Below, piece by piece: positions 8,875-17,225 of a stretch of DNA of 28,224 bases. Source of the DNA: a virus; IMG/VR virus record IMGVR_UViG_3300046167_000679, positions 1-28,224 of that record. One strand, written 5' to 3'. Numbering within the stretch: position 1 is the first letter of the stretch; each line of letters begins with the position of its first letter. A program made the translations under genes and the position numbers. The notes below the pieces were generated by a model. The model made no database searches and was not told the DNA's origin. It saw nothing but the letters and a program-made list of their open reading frames with translations.

Positions 8875-9590
8875 TATGCAGCCTCCTCTTTTATGAAGGC
8901 TTTAATCCATGTTGCACACACATCTGAGCGCACAATATCGTCCACAGTCATTTCTATGACAGGGAAGGGTAGCATCTGGTGTTTGATCATCCTGATGATG
9001 CGACCAAGCCCGGACTTCTCTGCAAGATCCGTCTGCGCAACGTCACCGTTTACCACTACGTTAGTGTTCTCACCTATGCGGGTCAGAAACATTTTTAGCT
9101 CAACGTATGTGGTGTTCTGAGCTTCATCTAGGATGATAAACGCATCATCGAATGATTTACCTCGCATAACAGAAAACGGTTCTACTACGATGTTACCATC
9201 TGACAGCATGCTCTGCACCTTGGTAACACCTAGATGCTTTTTCAGTACATCAATTAGTGGGGCTACCCATGGGGCCATCTTCTCTTCTAGACCGCCCTTA
9301 AAGAAGCCTATGTCACGGCCCCCTGCAGCTACGTTAGGGCGTGTGATGACGATCTTTGCTACACTACCTTCGTAATACATCTTAGCGGCCTGTGTCGCCG
9401 CCATATAGGTCTTCCCGGTCCCTGCGCATCCTGTGACGAATACTAGCGGATCGTTATTAAGTGCCTTTGCGTACAATTGTTGGTTGTAAGTCTTGGGGAC
9501 CAGTTCAATAGACTTAACGTGTTTAGGCGTAGGTGCTTCCCCTTCTGTTATTTTACGTTTTCTTGTGTAACGCCGTGCATTTTTGCTCAT
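8874..9590 (-). CDS. phoH: PhoH-like ATPase
   Basis: A P-loop ATPase of the PhoH family, common in marine phages and believed to act in RNA handling or phosphate-stress metabolism; its true phage role is not settled. Residues near 60 carry Walker A (VTGCAGTGKTYMA) and near 150 Walker B (DDAFIILDEAQNT), with the family segment ITRPNVAAGGRDIGFFKGG between them. At about 238 aa it is the short, single-domain form. I prefer the ATG at 9590 (MSKNARRYTRK) over the GTG at 9596. The basic N-terminal tail may bind nucleic acid. It lies between a nuclease gene and the last membrane peptide of the operon. Confidence 0.93.
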   Translation of the reverse strand: MSKNARRYTRKRKITEGEAPTPKHVKSIELVPKTYNQQLYAKALNNDPLVFVTGCAGTGKTYMAATQAAKMYYEGSVAKIVITRPNVAAGGRDIGFFKGGLEEKMAPWVAPLIDVLKKHLGVTKVQSMLSDGNIVVEPFSVMRGKSFDDAFIILDEAQNTTYVELKMFLTRIGENTNVVVNGDVAQTDLAEKSGLGRIIRMIKHQMLPFPVIEMTVDDIVRSDVCATWIKAFIKEEAA

Positions 9591-9596
9591 ATTCAC

Positions 9597-10016
9597 CTAA
9601 ATTGTTTGTACGAAGGTTGCTTTTTCAAAAGGTACGTCAAAGAACTTCTCGCCGTGTGAGATCTTCACATTGGAGACTTCAACGCAGGGGCTATCCAACA
9701 CAACCTTGCGACCAAACAGGGCTGCATGAGTGAGGCTGTTATTGAAGATCATAAACTGTGTGGGTTTGGTTAAGAACTTTGCCTTGCGTACCGGCAGATG
9801 GATGGTGGGGTACTTAAACTGTACCCCGTGCCACACCGTCTTGACCTCTACCTCACAGAAAAACATTTTGTTCTGGCCCTTAACGACTAGGTCCACCCCA
9901 TATTCGTCAGGATTGTCTTCGCAAGTATAACCAACCGAAGACCAAAACCTTTTAGCCGCTGCCCGTGCCGCTTCATCATACTTGCTGAAGTCTTTCTGTT
10001 GGAATACTTTGTACAT
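9597..10016 (-). CDS. PD-(D/E)XK nuclease-like protein (139 aa)
   Basis: The start at 10016 (MYKVFQQKDFSKYD) is chosen because AGGAAAACAC precedes it. Residues 20-60 contain the pattern of a PD-(D/E)XK fold: GVDLVVKG then FFCEVEVKT, that is Asp followed by Glu-Val-Lys. It probably cuts or binds DNA in replication or recombination, or in host DNA breakdown; the substrate is unknown. The 5' end overlaps the preceding Rmf-like gene by 41 bp and its stop abuts phoH. The exact family is uncertain. Confidence 0.65.
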   Translation of the reverse strand: MYKVFQQKDFSKYDEAARAAAKRFWSSVGYTCEDNPDEYGVDLVVKGQNKMFFCEVEVKTVWHGVQFKYPTIHLPVRKAKFLTKPTQFMIFNNSLTHAALFGRKVVLDSPCVEVSNVKISHGEKFFDVPFEKATFVQTI

Positions 10017-10158
10017 GTGTTTTCCTGTTGTAGAAGTACGCATCATTGAACCCACGTTGCCATTCTTTGTAGAAACGGCTTTTAGGCTTGTAGGCGCACC
10101 GATGGTTGTTCTTGAAGAAGTCTTCATATCCGACTTCGTATGCCTCGTTTTTATTCAT
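9976..10158 (-). CDS. Ribosome modulation factor-like small protein (60 aa)
   Basis: The sequence MNKNEAYEVGYEDFFKNNH, then CAYKP and FYKEWQRGFNDAYF, follows the Rmf pattern of a short helix with GY...G, a Cys-Pro-Tyr-like turn (here CAYKP) and a W..G(W/F) ending. Rmf binds ribosomes and drives them into inactive dimers; a phage copy might silence or reshape host translation. A good site (GAGGCAGG) precedes the ATG. The last 14 codons overlap the next gene and look less conserved. Similarity is by eye, so the family call is moderate. Confidence 0.6.
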   Translation of the reverse strand: MNKNEAYEVGYEDFFKNNHRCAYKPKSRFYKEWQRGFNDAYFYNRKTHVQSIPTERLQQV

Positions 10159-10171
10159 AAACCTGCCTCAA

Positions 10172-10396
10172 TTATTTGAATGAGTCCTCAAGTTCGTTGT
10201 AGCCGCCGATGTACTTTCCTTCAGGGTCAAAGATCTGGGGTACGGTTTTTAGGTCGGCCATTAGAAGCAGGGGCGTGAGCCACCTGCTACTTTTTGATTG
10301 TATGTTGTACTCTGCATACGGTTGCCCCTGTGACCGGAGTACTGCTTTGGCCCGATCACAGAAGTTGCATTGGTCTCTGGTTAAGATTGTGTACAT
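10172..10396 (-). CDS. grx: Glutaredoxin
   Basis: A small thioredoxin-fold protein: the N-terminal strand MYTILTRDQ leads to the redox site CNFC, then TVPQIF provides the cis-proline loop, and GGYNEL the glutathione-side motif. It probably supplies electrons to the RNR encoded just upstream, whose stop lies 9 bases before this ATG. A GTG at 10405 is an alternative start but adds only three residues. Length of 74 aa is normal for a minimal phage glutaredoxin. CNFC instead of CPYC may shift the redox potential. Confidence 0.85.
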   Translation of the reverse strand: MYTILTRDQCNFCDRAKAVLRSQGQPYAEYNIQSKSSRWLTPLLLMADLKTVPQIFDPEGKYIGGYNELEDSFK

Positions 10397-10404
10397 ATCA
10401 ACCA

Positions 10405-12354
10405 CTACGCAGTGAGATCCACGATTTCACAGCTATCGCCAGAGCATGCGAGTGTCTGACTTCCAGAGGTATTGTCTTCTGCCTCATAAGAAGAAAGCTT
10501 CGTCCAATCGATGGCCTTTGGCATAAACGAAAGCATCTGTTCGTACTCAGACTTACCGACATGCTGGTAGGGTGCTTGTTGGTAGGTGTGATCATCAAAC
10601 GGCAGGAACGATACACCAGACATTTCATCGAAATGCTCGTAAACAAATGCGCCTACGTCTAACCATTCAGAACTTTCTACGTTTACAGTCACGCTAGGTT
10701 TGTGTTCGCACCAGTGACGCTGATACATCAGCCACATGTTAAGCTGATCGATGGCTGACATGTCTGCGGTAACTACCGCATTGTCAGGTGCCTTCATTGG
10801 GAAGCTGAAGACGGTGGTTTGATCCGGCTTAAAGGCTTCTGGTTCGTTAGGTACGCCTTGGTCCTTCATAAACTGTGTCAGAGGATCTTTGTTATCACCA
10901 CGAACAGTACGAATGTAGTAAGGGCTATGTCGTGCGTGTATTCCAGAGGCGCTGTCTGTAAGCTGTGAAACTGTACCCGATGGCTTAACGCAAGTTATAG
11001 CAGCCGAAACTTCGATGCCCAGCTTATCAGCCCATTCTTTATTGGTATCAACAGCCACCTGTTTCAGGTCTTCTAGAAGAGCAGCTAGATCGCCCTCTTT
11101 GCCATTGGTTAGGGTGTTGTCCATGATGCCGGTCAGCGACACCCCCAACAGCCGTTCTTCTGCCGTGTTCTTCGCCCACACTTTTCGCAAATAAGGGAAC
11201 TTGGTGTAGGTAGATTGTACCGTTCCCAAAATGGTTGCGATACGGACTTTCCGAACAAGATCTTCTTTAGAGTCTGAAGCACGGATAACTACCTCACTTA
11301 AATTACAAAACTGACCGCCTGTACCTGCAATTGGATTGCCGCTCTTATCGGTCTTTGGTCCCCGCAAGATGATTTCGCTGCACGGGTTAGTTCCCCATTC
11401 AAAGTTAGGGTCACGGCGTCCGTTCTTATTGGCTTGCTTAACAGCGGCTTCCCGATTGAAGATACCACGCTCACCAGAACCGCTTTCTGCCAATGCAGTC
11501 CATTCACGCAGGAAGGACATAGCGTCTGGCTTTTCGGTGTATGCGACAGAGTTATTTGCTAGGCCCATGTGCGGGGCTGTTTCCCACCACTTACCGGACT
11601 TAGCGTGACGCATACGATCATCTGACAGGTTGGATAGAGAGATCATCGCTGAACGCCTCACCCCACCTACCACGACCACTTCACCGATCTTGCACATGAT
11701 GCTGTGACATTCATAGGAAGACAACTTACTGCCTGCAGCCTTTTTGAAGGTATCAATCGTGAAATTAAACAGATCAACCAAAGGCGCTGGGCCAGATGCA
11801 CGACCACCAAAGGTTTTAAGTCTAGCACCGGCTGGGCGAACCTTGCTGACATCCCATGTAGGGATTTCACCGGCGTAGAGCATACTAATCAGAAGGCGAT
11901 ACGCTTTGGCCCAACCCTCTTTGCTGTCTTTCACTACAATGGTTGTATCGCTGTCATAAAGGGTCTCAGGAACCTCTGGCAGGCTCTTGATGTACTGGCG
12001 CTCACAAGAGAACCCTACGCCCGTACCGCACAACAGGATGAACATAGCTTCATCGAAGGCTTTGGGGTCATCGATGACTAGGTATGAACAGTTGTACATA
12101 CATGTATTGTCACGGGCGGCTGCAACACCTGCGGTCATCATGGATCGCATAGAAGGCATAACCTCAAGGCCTGTGATGGCCTCATAGATCTCCTTCTGTA
12201 CTGCGGTGTCCTTAATCACAGGAGCTATAATATTAGAAACATAGCGGTCTCCGGTTTCGCCCCAAGTCTCTCTGCGGCCTGTTTCGTCTAGCCAACGGGC
12301 ATAGCGACTTGTGTGGATGAATGCTTGGTAATCGGTTGGTAGATAGTTATTCAT
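10405..12354 (-). CDS. nrdJ: Class II (adenosylcobalamin-dependent) ribonucleotide reductase
   Basis: Reduces ribonucleotides to deoxyribonucleotides for phage DNA synthesis, with the radical made from coenzyme B12. Seen: the N-terminal SRYARWLDETGRRETW block typical of monomeric class II enzymes; CGTGVGFSCERQ in the barrel; the active-site NPCSEI; GGQFCNLSEVV; and a C-terminal CSGDSC, the CX4C pair that passes electrons to the active site. At 649 aa it is somewhat shorter than the Lactobacillus enzyme. ATG at 12354 has GAGG upstream. No NrdA/NrdB pair is present. Glutaredoxin follows as likely reductant. The host must supply B12. Confidence 0.92.
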   Translation of the reverse strand: MNNYLPTDYQAFIHTSRYARWLDETGRRETWGETGDRYVSNIIAPVIKDTAVQKEIYEAITGLEVMPSMRSMMTAGVAAARDNTCMYNCSYLVIDDPKAFDEAMFILLCGTGVGFSCERQYIKSLPEVPETLYDSDTTIVVKDSKEGWAKAYRLLISMLYAGEIPTWDVSKVRPAGARLKTFGGRASGPAPLVDLFNFTIDTFKKAAGSKLSSYECHSIMCKIGEVVVVGGVRRSAMISLSNLSDDRMRHAKSGKWWETAPHMGLANNSVAYTEKPDAMSFLREWTALAESGSGERGIFNREAAVKQANKNGRRDPNFEWGTNPCSEIILRGPKTDKSGNPIAGTGGQFCNLSEVVIRASDSKEDLVRKVRIATILGTVQSTYTKFPYLRKVWAKNTAEERLLGVSLTGIMDNTLTNGKEGDLAALLEDLKQVAVDTNKEWADKLGIEVSAAITCVKPSGTVSQLTDSASGIHARHSPYYIRTVRGDNKDPLTQFMKDQGVPNEPEAFKPDQTTVFSFPMKAPDNAVVTADMSAIDQLNMWLMYQRHWCEHKPSVTVNVESSEWLDVGAFVYEHFDEMSGVSFLPFDDHTYQQAPYQHVGKSEYEQMLSFMPKAIDWTKLSSYEAEDNTSGSQTLACSGDSCEIVDLTA

Positions 12355-12362
12355 GGTCTGCC

Positions 12363-12788
12363 TCAAACTAAGTCTGTTAAATCGGGTTCTTCATAATTCG
12401 GCCCCTTGAGAACTTTTCCGTCTTCACGGTAAATTACGTCCCCATCGACCCCGAGCTTGCTCATGTTGGATGCATGAACACGGCGCACAGCTTCGTCTAA
12501 ATTCCAGCCAAACGTGGCTGCAAATCCGTATGTGACGTAAACCAAATCCGCTAATTCCTTGAGCATTTCGGGGGCTTCTGTAGCCTCTAGAACTTCAGCG
12601 TATTCCTCTTTGATAAGGACGGTACGCAGAAGGTCTTTCAGGGTTCCCTTGGCCCACTGATGGCCCATGGATTGCTGGTAGGTCCGTGCAAAATGCTGAA
12701 CCATATCCAGAGGTGATTTGCCCAGATATGTATCCGGGTCACGAAGGGCTGCACTGCCTTCATCAAAGTATTCATAGCCGGGGGTCAT
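12363..12788 (-). CDS. mazG: MazG-like nucleotide pyrophosphohydrolase (141 aa)
   Basis: Helical all-alpha NTP pyrophosphatase. The metal-binding pattern is IKEEYAEVLEA (E-E-x-x-E) followed by LKELADLVYVTYG (E-x-x-D), then NLDEAVRRVHASNMSK and the C-terminal tail DGKVLKGPNYEEPDL seen in many phage homologues. It hydrolyses (d)NTPs or alarmones; in marine phages it is thought to shape the nucleotide pool. The start at 12788 is on a TAATG overlap with the gene before, with AGGAAGAG just upstream. The operon neighbour downstream is RNR, fitting nucleotide metabolism. Confidence 0.85.
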   Translation of the reverse strand: MTPGYEYFDEGSAALRDPDTYLGKSPLDMVQHFARTYQQSMGHQWAKGTLKDLLRTVLIKEEYAEVLEATEAPEMLKELADLVYVTYGFAATFGWNLDEAVRRVHASNMSKLGVDGDVIYREDGKVLKGPNYEEPDLTDLV

Positions 12789-13036
12789 TACTCTTCCGCC
12801 TCCAGCTTTGTAATGAGGCGGTCTAAATACCAACGGGCCTTTTTGAGATCTTCAAGACCGCCCTTGTAGGGCCAGCGCCATAAGTATTTAAAAGCATTTT
12901 GCCAGCAATAAGCTACATGAGGCTCACAGTCTGAGCCTTCTACCATGGCTTCCATTGCATCGATGCACTCGATTTCTGCAGAGTTGTAATGCAGGGGCCG
13001 GTTAACCATATCGGTGATTTGGTTGAGATCCATCAT
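12788..13036 (-). CDS. DUF3310-type small phage protein (82 aa)
   Basis: Starts MMDLNQITDMVNRPLHYN after GAGGACACC. The pattern NRPLHYN...IECIDAMEAM...NAFKYLWRW...GGLEDLKKARWYLDRLI is that of DUF3310, a family often named nucleotide kinase-like in phage annotations though activity is not proven. Helical, soluble, normal length for the family. It overlaps mazG by TAATG, consistent with a role alongside nucleotide metabolism. Confidence 0.8.
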   Translation of the reverse strand: MMDLNQITDMVNRPLHYNSAEIECIDAMEAMVEGSDCEPHVAYCWQNAFKYLWRWPYKGGLEDLKKARWYLDRLITKLEAEE

Positions 13037-13043
13037 GGTGTCC

Positions 13044-13340
13044 TCAATTCTTTTTGTTGAAGGGGATGACTTTGGCTTCGGCAATGGCTTGCTCAAGTTC
13101 ATCGGCAGGCTCAAATTCGATTTCCATTTCAGATTGGTCGAGGACCATGTTGCCCAGATCCACAAAAAAGAATGGGTTGTTTTGAACCATGTATCCGATG
13201 CCCTCAACCAGAGCTTCGTAGTGATTAACTTCCTCTTCGGACACGTTTCCTACAAGGTTGCTAAAGGCGCTGAGATTAAATCCTGTATGGTCTACCGGCG
13301 TTATGAATAAGCCGCAGGCGATGGGGTCTTTATCTTTCAT
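13044..13340 (-). CDS. Hypothetical phage protein (98 aa)
   Basis: Begins MKDKDPIACGLFITPVDHTG and ends EAKVIPFNKKN. It is acidic in the middle (EMEIEFEPADELEQAIAE) and probably mixed alpha/beta. No motif that I can assign. It overlaps the preceding nuclease gene by 4 bp and ends 7 bases before the next start, so it is translated within the same operon. A role in replication or DNA processing is suggested only by its neighbours. Confidence 0.7.
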   Translation of the reverse strand: MKDKDPIACGLFITPVDHTGFNLSAFSNLVGNVSEEEVNHYEALVEGIGYMVQNNPFFFVDLGNMVLDQSEMEIEFEPADELEQAIAEAKVIPFNKKN

Positions 13341-13688
13341 TTGTTTTTTCCAATCAGTTTGAAAAAGTGTTCTGCATCCATCAGGGCTAGTGGCTTCTGC
13401 CGATCCGCTTTGATGATTGCGATTGGTTCCGCTTTGGGTGGGCAGTTGGCTTCAGCTTGCTCCATGAATTTGTATGCACTGATCTTGTTCAGAGCCTTGC
13501 ATTCCACAGAGTAGGGAAAGAGCTTTCTAGCAGCCGGTGACAGTTGAATGTCTTCACCGCCTTGGCCCATTCCAGTGGAACGGACATCGTCTGGTTCCAG
13601 TTTCGGAAACAGTGCTAGAATTTTATCTCTCACCCATTGCTGGTGACGCCGGCCCCTTAGCCTTTGCAGACTGAGGTTTTATCGCCAT
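13337..13688 (-). CDS. Resolvase-like PD-(D/E)XK nuclease (frameshifted)
   Basis: The ATG at 13688 follows GAGGATTAAGC and reads MAIKPQSAKAKG. One extra base near 13649-13655 then breaks the frame; removing it gives RRHQQWVRDKILALFP and a 116-aa protein. The core GMGQGGEDIQLS ... YSVECKALNK has the Asp and Glu-x-Lys of PD-(D/E)XK enzymes of the Holliday junction resolvase type. It may trim or resolve replication intermediates. The uninterrupted part is 13337-13633, which could be expressed alone from a downstream start but would lose the basic N-terminal helix. The resolvase name is tentative. Confidence 0.7.
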
Positions 13689-13690
13689 GC

Positions 13691-14541
13691 TTAATCCTCA
13701 ATGAACCAATGTGAGGGCGGTTCCTTTGCCTTCGACATCGGGTGAGGTTTGAACTTCGCTTCGGGATAACAAGCCTTCGTGAAGTCACAGAAGGAACAAG
13801 CCATAGGCAACCGCTTGAGACCGGTGGGTTTCCGATTAAACTTATCGGGGACGGGATCAAACTGCCGCTCTAGAGGCGCTCCGCTCGTAATCTTTTCAAC
13901 CGTGCTTTTCATAGCAAACATGTTGTAAGATTTCTCAGATGCAGAAACATTTGCATCTACGGCAAGCATCGCACCGGTGGACTTGTTCACAACAATCCAA
14001 CCACCCAATTCTTTATCTTGGGCTTGGGCATAACCGGTTAACTGACCGATGTAGCCGAATGGATCGTCTTCTTTAAGAGCCTCATAACCGTTGGACCATT
14101 TCTTATCGAAAGCGAAGGGGCTGCAGGATTTAACGTCATAGATCTTGTGATCAATTTCTATATCGTCTTCACCTTTAATGGTGACTGAGCCAAAGTCCAT
14201 TTCAACAAGATTCTTGCCGCCTGTGATGTTAACATCTGCGACCTTTAAGAATAAGATTAGTGATGCACTCAACGGCGTCACCGATCATCATCTGGACCTT
14301 GAAGTTCTTGGACTTACGTTTCTGTTCAGAACCCATTGCGCCATGTTGTAACTGGCACAGAGGCTTCCCGATGTTTGACATCCGCAGACGAAAATCTCTG
14401 TCTTGCGGCGTAAGCTGCTTGCGAAGAGCCGCCTTAAACTCTTCGCCAGCCTCTTCTATCCAACTGCTCTTCAATGGTTAGACCATCAAATTCATCGTTG
14501 GATAGCTTGTCATTTGTTGCATCCAGTTTGGATTGCAGCAT
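13691..14541 (-). CDS. RecB/Cas4-type exonuclease (two frameshifts)
   Basis: The start MLQSKLDATNDKLSNDEFDG at 14541 overlaps the SSB-like gene stop (TAATG). Extra bases at about 14460 and 14240 split it; removing both gives 282 aa. Seen: MSNIGKPLCQ, a motif early in RecB-family phage nucleases; EIDHKIYDVKSCS with the D-x-K catalytic end; YIGQLTGYAQA with the Gln and Tyr of the family; and CSFCDFTKAC near the C-terminus, a Cys cluster that may hold metal or an iron-sulphur centre as in Cas4/AddB. Probably degrades or processes DNA ends in replication or recombination. Confidence 0.78.
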
Positions 14542-15395
14542 TAGGCTACATCAACAAAATCATCGTCGAGACTGTCTTCGATGTTGAGCGCATTCATTGC
14601 CTTGTTATCAAGCGAACCTTCTTTGATTGCCGTGAAGTATTTGGCATCAATCTCTTGGTTCTCTTTTTTGATCGCTTGGGCAAACACAGACATCGTGTCG
14701 AACACCTGTTGGGTCATATCCAGCTTCTTAGAGAGATCTACCTTGTAGGAAGGTGTGTACCAAACCACAGAGCCGTTTTCGTTATAATCGGCACCCATTT
14801 CAGTCTCGTATTCATAAATGTTTGAACCCTTGGGCAAGTTCTTCATAAAGCCGTTCCAGAAGCCACCAAACGTGCTATTCTTGTGGAACATGATGCAGGG
14901 CTGGTTCTCAATGGAAACCTTCTCACCATCGGCTGTCACGCCGTCATAGCTTACAAGGCCACGGGTTACACGATGCTTCATGGACTTGTAGACCTTTGCA
15001 TCAGCGTAATCCATTTCCTGTAAGGTCTCCCACGAAGGATACCCACAAGCAATGCCGCCTTGAATATCACGGGCTTCATCACGGGGGCTTGGAATGGCGA
15101 TGGACTTGTTCACCAGTGTGCGCTTTCCGTCAATTTCATCCCAATGGAAATACTGAAGGTGTGTAGCTAACGGGCGAAACGTAACGGTCTCGCTGTACAC
15201 CTTTTGATCCATATTAGTTAGGAAGTATGACCCCTCTGGGATAGCCTTCTTCGTTTCCTTGTCCCGTGACCGTGAATTTATTTTAAGCTCTGGTACACGA
15301 ACAATCGCTCCACCAGTGCCGCCTGTTACTTGAGTGCCTAGCAGTTCGTTCATCGCCTGCAGGTCTATTTGATTTACATTTGTAAGATCATTCAT
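14541..15395 (-). CDS. Probable single-stranded DNA-binding protein (284 aa)
   Basis: Sits between the nuclease and DNA polymerase genes, the usual place for the T7-like SSB. The body is beta-rich with many aromatic residues (FRPLATHLQYFHW, NSTFGGFWNGF), and the C-terminus ends in an acidic tail (IEDSLDDDFVDVA), the partner-binding feature of SSBs. I see no named domain. It would coat single-stranded DNA at the fork and contact polymerase and helicase. ATG at 15395 has GAGGAT upstream, and a promoter-like sequence lies at 15427-15456. Function is inferred from position and tail. Confidence 0.68.
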   Translation of the reverse strand: MNDLTNVNQIDLQAMNELLGTQVTGGTGGAIVRVPELKINSRSRDKETKKAIPEGSYFLTNMDQKVYSETVTFRPLATHLQYFHWDEIDGKRTLVNKSIAIPSPRDEARDIQGGIACGYPSWETLQEMDYADAKVYKSMKHRVTRGLVSYDGVTADGEKVSIENQPCIMFHKNSTFGGFWNGFMKNLPKGSNIYEYETEMGADYNENGSVVWYTPSYKVDLSKKLDMTQQVFDTMSVFAQAIKKENQEIDAKYFTAIKEGSLDNKAMNALNIEDSLDDDFVDVA

Positions 15396-15426
15396 CTCGA
15401 TTCGATCCTCTATTAGATGGACTTAC

Positions 15427-15456
15427 AGTATGGCATTACTAAGTGGCACAAGTCAA
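15427..15456 (-). promoter_or_regulatory. Putative sigma70-like promoter for the SSB-nuclease-RNR part of the operon
   Basis: On the minus strand TTGACT and CATACT are 18 bases apart, with the ATG 32 bases downstream. The spacer holds GTGCCACTTAGT, also present in the integrase leader, which may be an operator. Confidence 0.5.
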
Positions 15457-17225
15457 TCATATTCGACTTGATCCAGCCAATTTTTGCCACGAGATGTTTC
15501 TATTTTGAGGGGCAGAATAAAGTCATAATCCCAAAGCTCTTTTGCCTCTTCTGTGACCTTTTCCATGGCCCACTGCAGCACCTCTTTGACCTGTTCTTCT
15601 TCATCAGGATGAGTATCGACCACAATGGAATCATGTACCGTCAGAACAAGCTTGGAGCGCAGGTTTAATTCCTTGAACTTGCGGAAGGCTCGTATGCAGC
15701 TAAGTGGCACAATGTCGGCTGTCGCTGCAGACTGCACAGGGTAGTTAACCTGTTGGGTGTAGTTCTTAGTGCGTCCGTTCTTGCGGCGTTCTTCATTGGG
15801 CCAGAAGAACTGACGCCCGGAGAAGATCTGTATGTGACCGTTCTTCAGTACACCATCTGTTAGCTTCTTGTGATACGTCCCAAGGCCTTTGTAGATCTGG
15901 AAAAAACGGCTGTAATAGTTTTTTATATGCCCTTCATATTGATTCCCAGTGGCCCCATAAATAGGGGCGAACGAATGAGCCTTGGCATTTTGCCTAGCGT
16001 CTTTGCCCACTTCATTAATCTCACACTCATTAATAATGGATGCAGTCTGCTTGTGTAGGTCTTTACCTTCCAAAACATCCTTAATGATCTGCGGATCACC
16101 AGAAAGTTCCCCTGCCATAACAAATTCTAAACCACTGAAATCACTCTCAATAATCAGCCCGTCTTTAAACCGGCTTACCATAGCCTCACGCACAGGAAAG
16201 CCACGCTTTGGCATGTTCTGCAGGTTAGGTGCAGTGGATGACAATCTACCGGTAGCTGTGATGCACTGATTGAACTGTGCATGTAGAATACCGTCTGGCC
16301 GTGTCCATGTTTCGATACCTGCAATGAAGCTGTCTAGGTAGGTGCTGACCGCACTCGCCTCAGTCATTAGCTCAAGGAACTCTACTGCAAGGTCATTGCG
16401 CTTTCTCCGGGCCTGTTCGATCAGAAGCTTGATGGTGTGCTTGTCTGTCTTAAAACCATTAATAGATGCATCGCTAGGGCCGGTAGGGTTAAGCTTGAGG
16501 CCTGCTACCTTGCCATTGGGTACATAGAAAGCTCCTACACCTTTACACTCAGGACACTTGGACAGGTTCTTGTACGGTTCACCCTGCACCTTGTACTTCT
16601 TACCCAGCTTCTGCCGGGTCACAGACTTATACTTCTGGATCAGACCTCTGCCATCGCAGGGGTCACAACATACCACATCAGTTTTGTGCAGAACCTTAGT
16701 GTTTGACCGGTACGCATCGTTAAACTCTTTGCGGTTCATGCGGGGCGGGTACAGAGGCTTACCGGCAGCATTCGTACCGATGTTAAACATCTTAATGTGC
16801 AGGTCTTTGTTTATCAGACCCCGTGAGTAAATGATCTCTGATCGATCTGCACCAGAGGCGAGGTTATAAGGCTTGTCACCCATGACCTGTTCTGTAATTT
16901 CATCCAACCTGTTATTACAAAAGTTATAACGCTCTCTAAAGTGTGCCTCAATTTTGCCCAGCGCCGCCTTATCAATCTTCACACCGTTGCGCTCAATCTC
17001 AACCAAGAACAGAAGCATTTGGTTCATCATGGTGACCACACTCTGCATGCTTTGATTCTCAGGCTTTGCGTAGTCCTCTTGCTGCGCTAGGAAGATGCTC
17101 TCACAGGCTTTTACGTCAGCTTCGGCATACTCAATTACGGTATCAAGGGGCATGGCTTCAAAGCCAACACCGGACTTGAACAGGTCATCAACTAAGTCGG
17201 ATTTCTTCTGTACTATTTCGTTCAT
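15453..17225 (-). CDS. polA: Family A DNA polymerase with DnaJ-type zinc-finger insertion (590 aa)
   Basis: Replicative polymerase. Residues 29-41 carry Exo III (VIEYAEADVKACE); Exo I and II are in the separate gene just upstream. Residues 187-231 hold two CxxCxGxG units (CDPCDGRG, CPECKGVG), the zinc-finger pattern of DnaJ, an insertion reported for HMO-2011-type phages. Motif A is SDFSGLEFVMAGEL (about 361), motif B RQNAKAHSFAPIYG (about 411) with Phe at the position of E. coli Phe762, motif C LTVHDSIVV (about 543). The ATG overlaps the upstream stop (ATGA), with AAGGAG 7 bases before it, so separate translation is possible; a lost base joining both into 714 aa is the alternative. Confidence 0.9.
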   Translation of the reverse strand: MNEIVQKKSDLVDDLFKSGVGFEAMPLDTVIEYAEADVKACESIFLAQQEDYAKPENQSMQSVVTMMNQMLLFLVEIERNGVKIDKAALGKIEAHFRERYNFCNNRLDEITEQVMGDKPYNLASGADRSEIIYSRGLINKDLHIKMFNIGTNAAGKPLYPPRMNRKEFNDAYRSNTKVLHKTDVVCCDPCDGRGLIQKYKSVTRQKLGKKYKVQGEPYKNLSKCPECKGVGAFYVPNGKVAGLKLNPTGPSDASINGFKTDKHTIKLLIEQARRKRNDLAVEFLELMTEASAVSTYLDSFIAGIETWTRPDGILHAQFNQCITATGRLSSTAPNLQNMPKRGFPVREAMVSRFKDGLIIESDFSGLEFVMAGELSGDPQIIKDVLEGKDLHKQTASIINECEINEVGKDARQNAKAHSFAPIYGATGNQYEGHIKNYYSRFFQIYKGLGTYHKKLTDGVLKNGHIQIFSGRQFFWPNEERRKNGRTKNYTQQVNYPVQSAATADIVPLSCIRAFRKFKELNLRSKLVLTVHDSIVVDTHPDEEEQVKEVLQWAMEKVTEEAKELWDYDFILPLKIETSRGKNWLDQVEYD

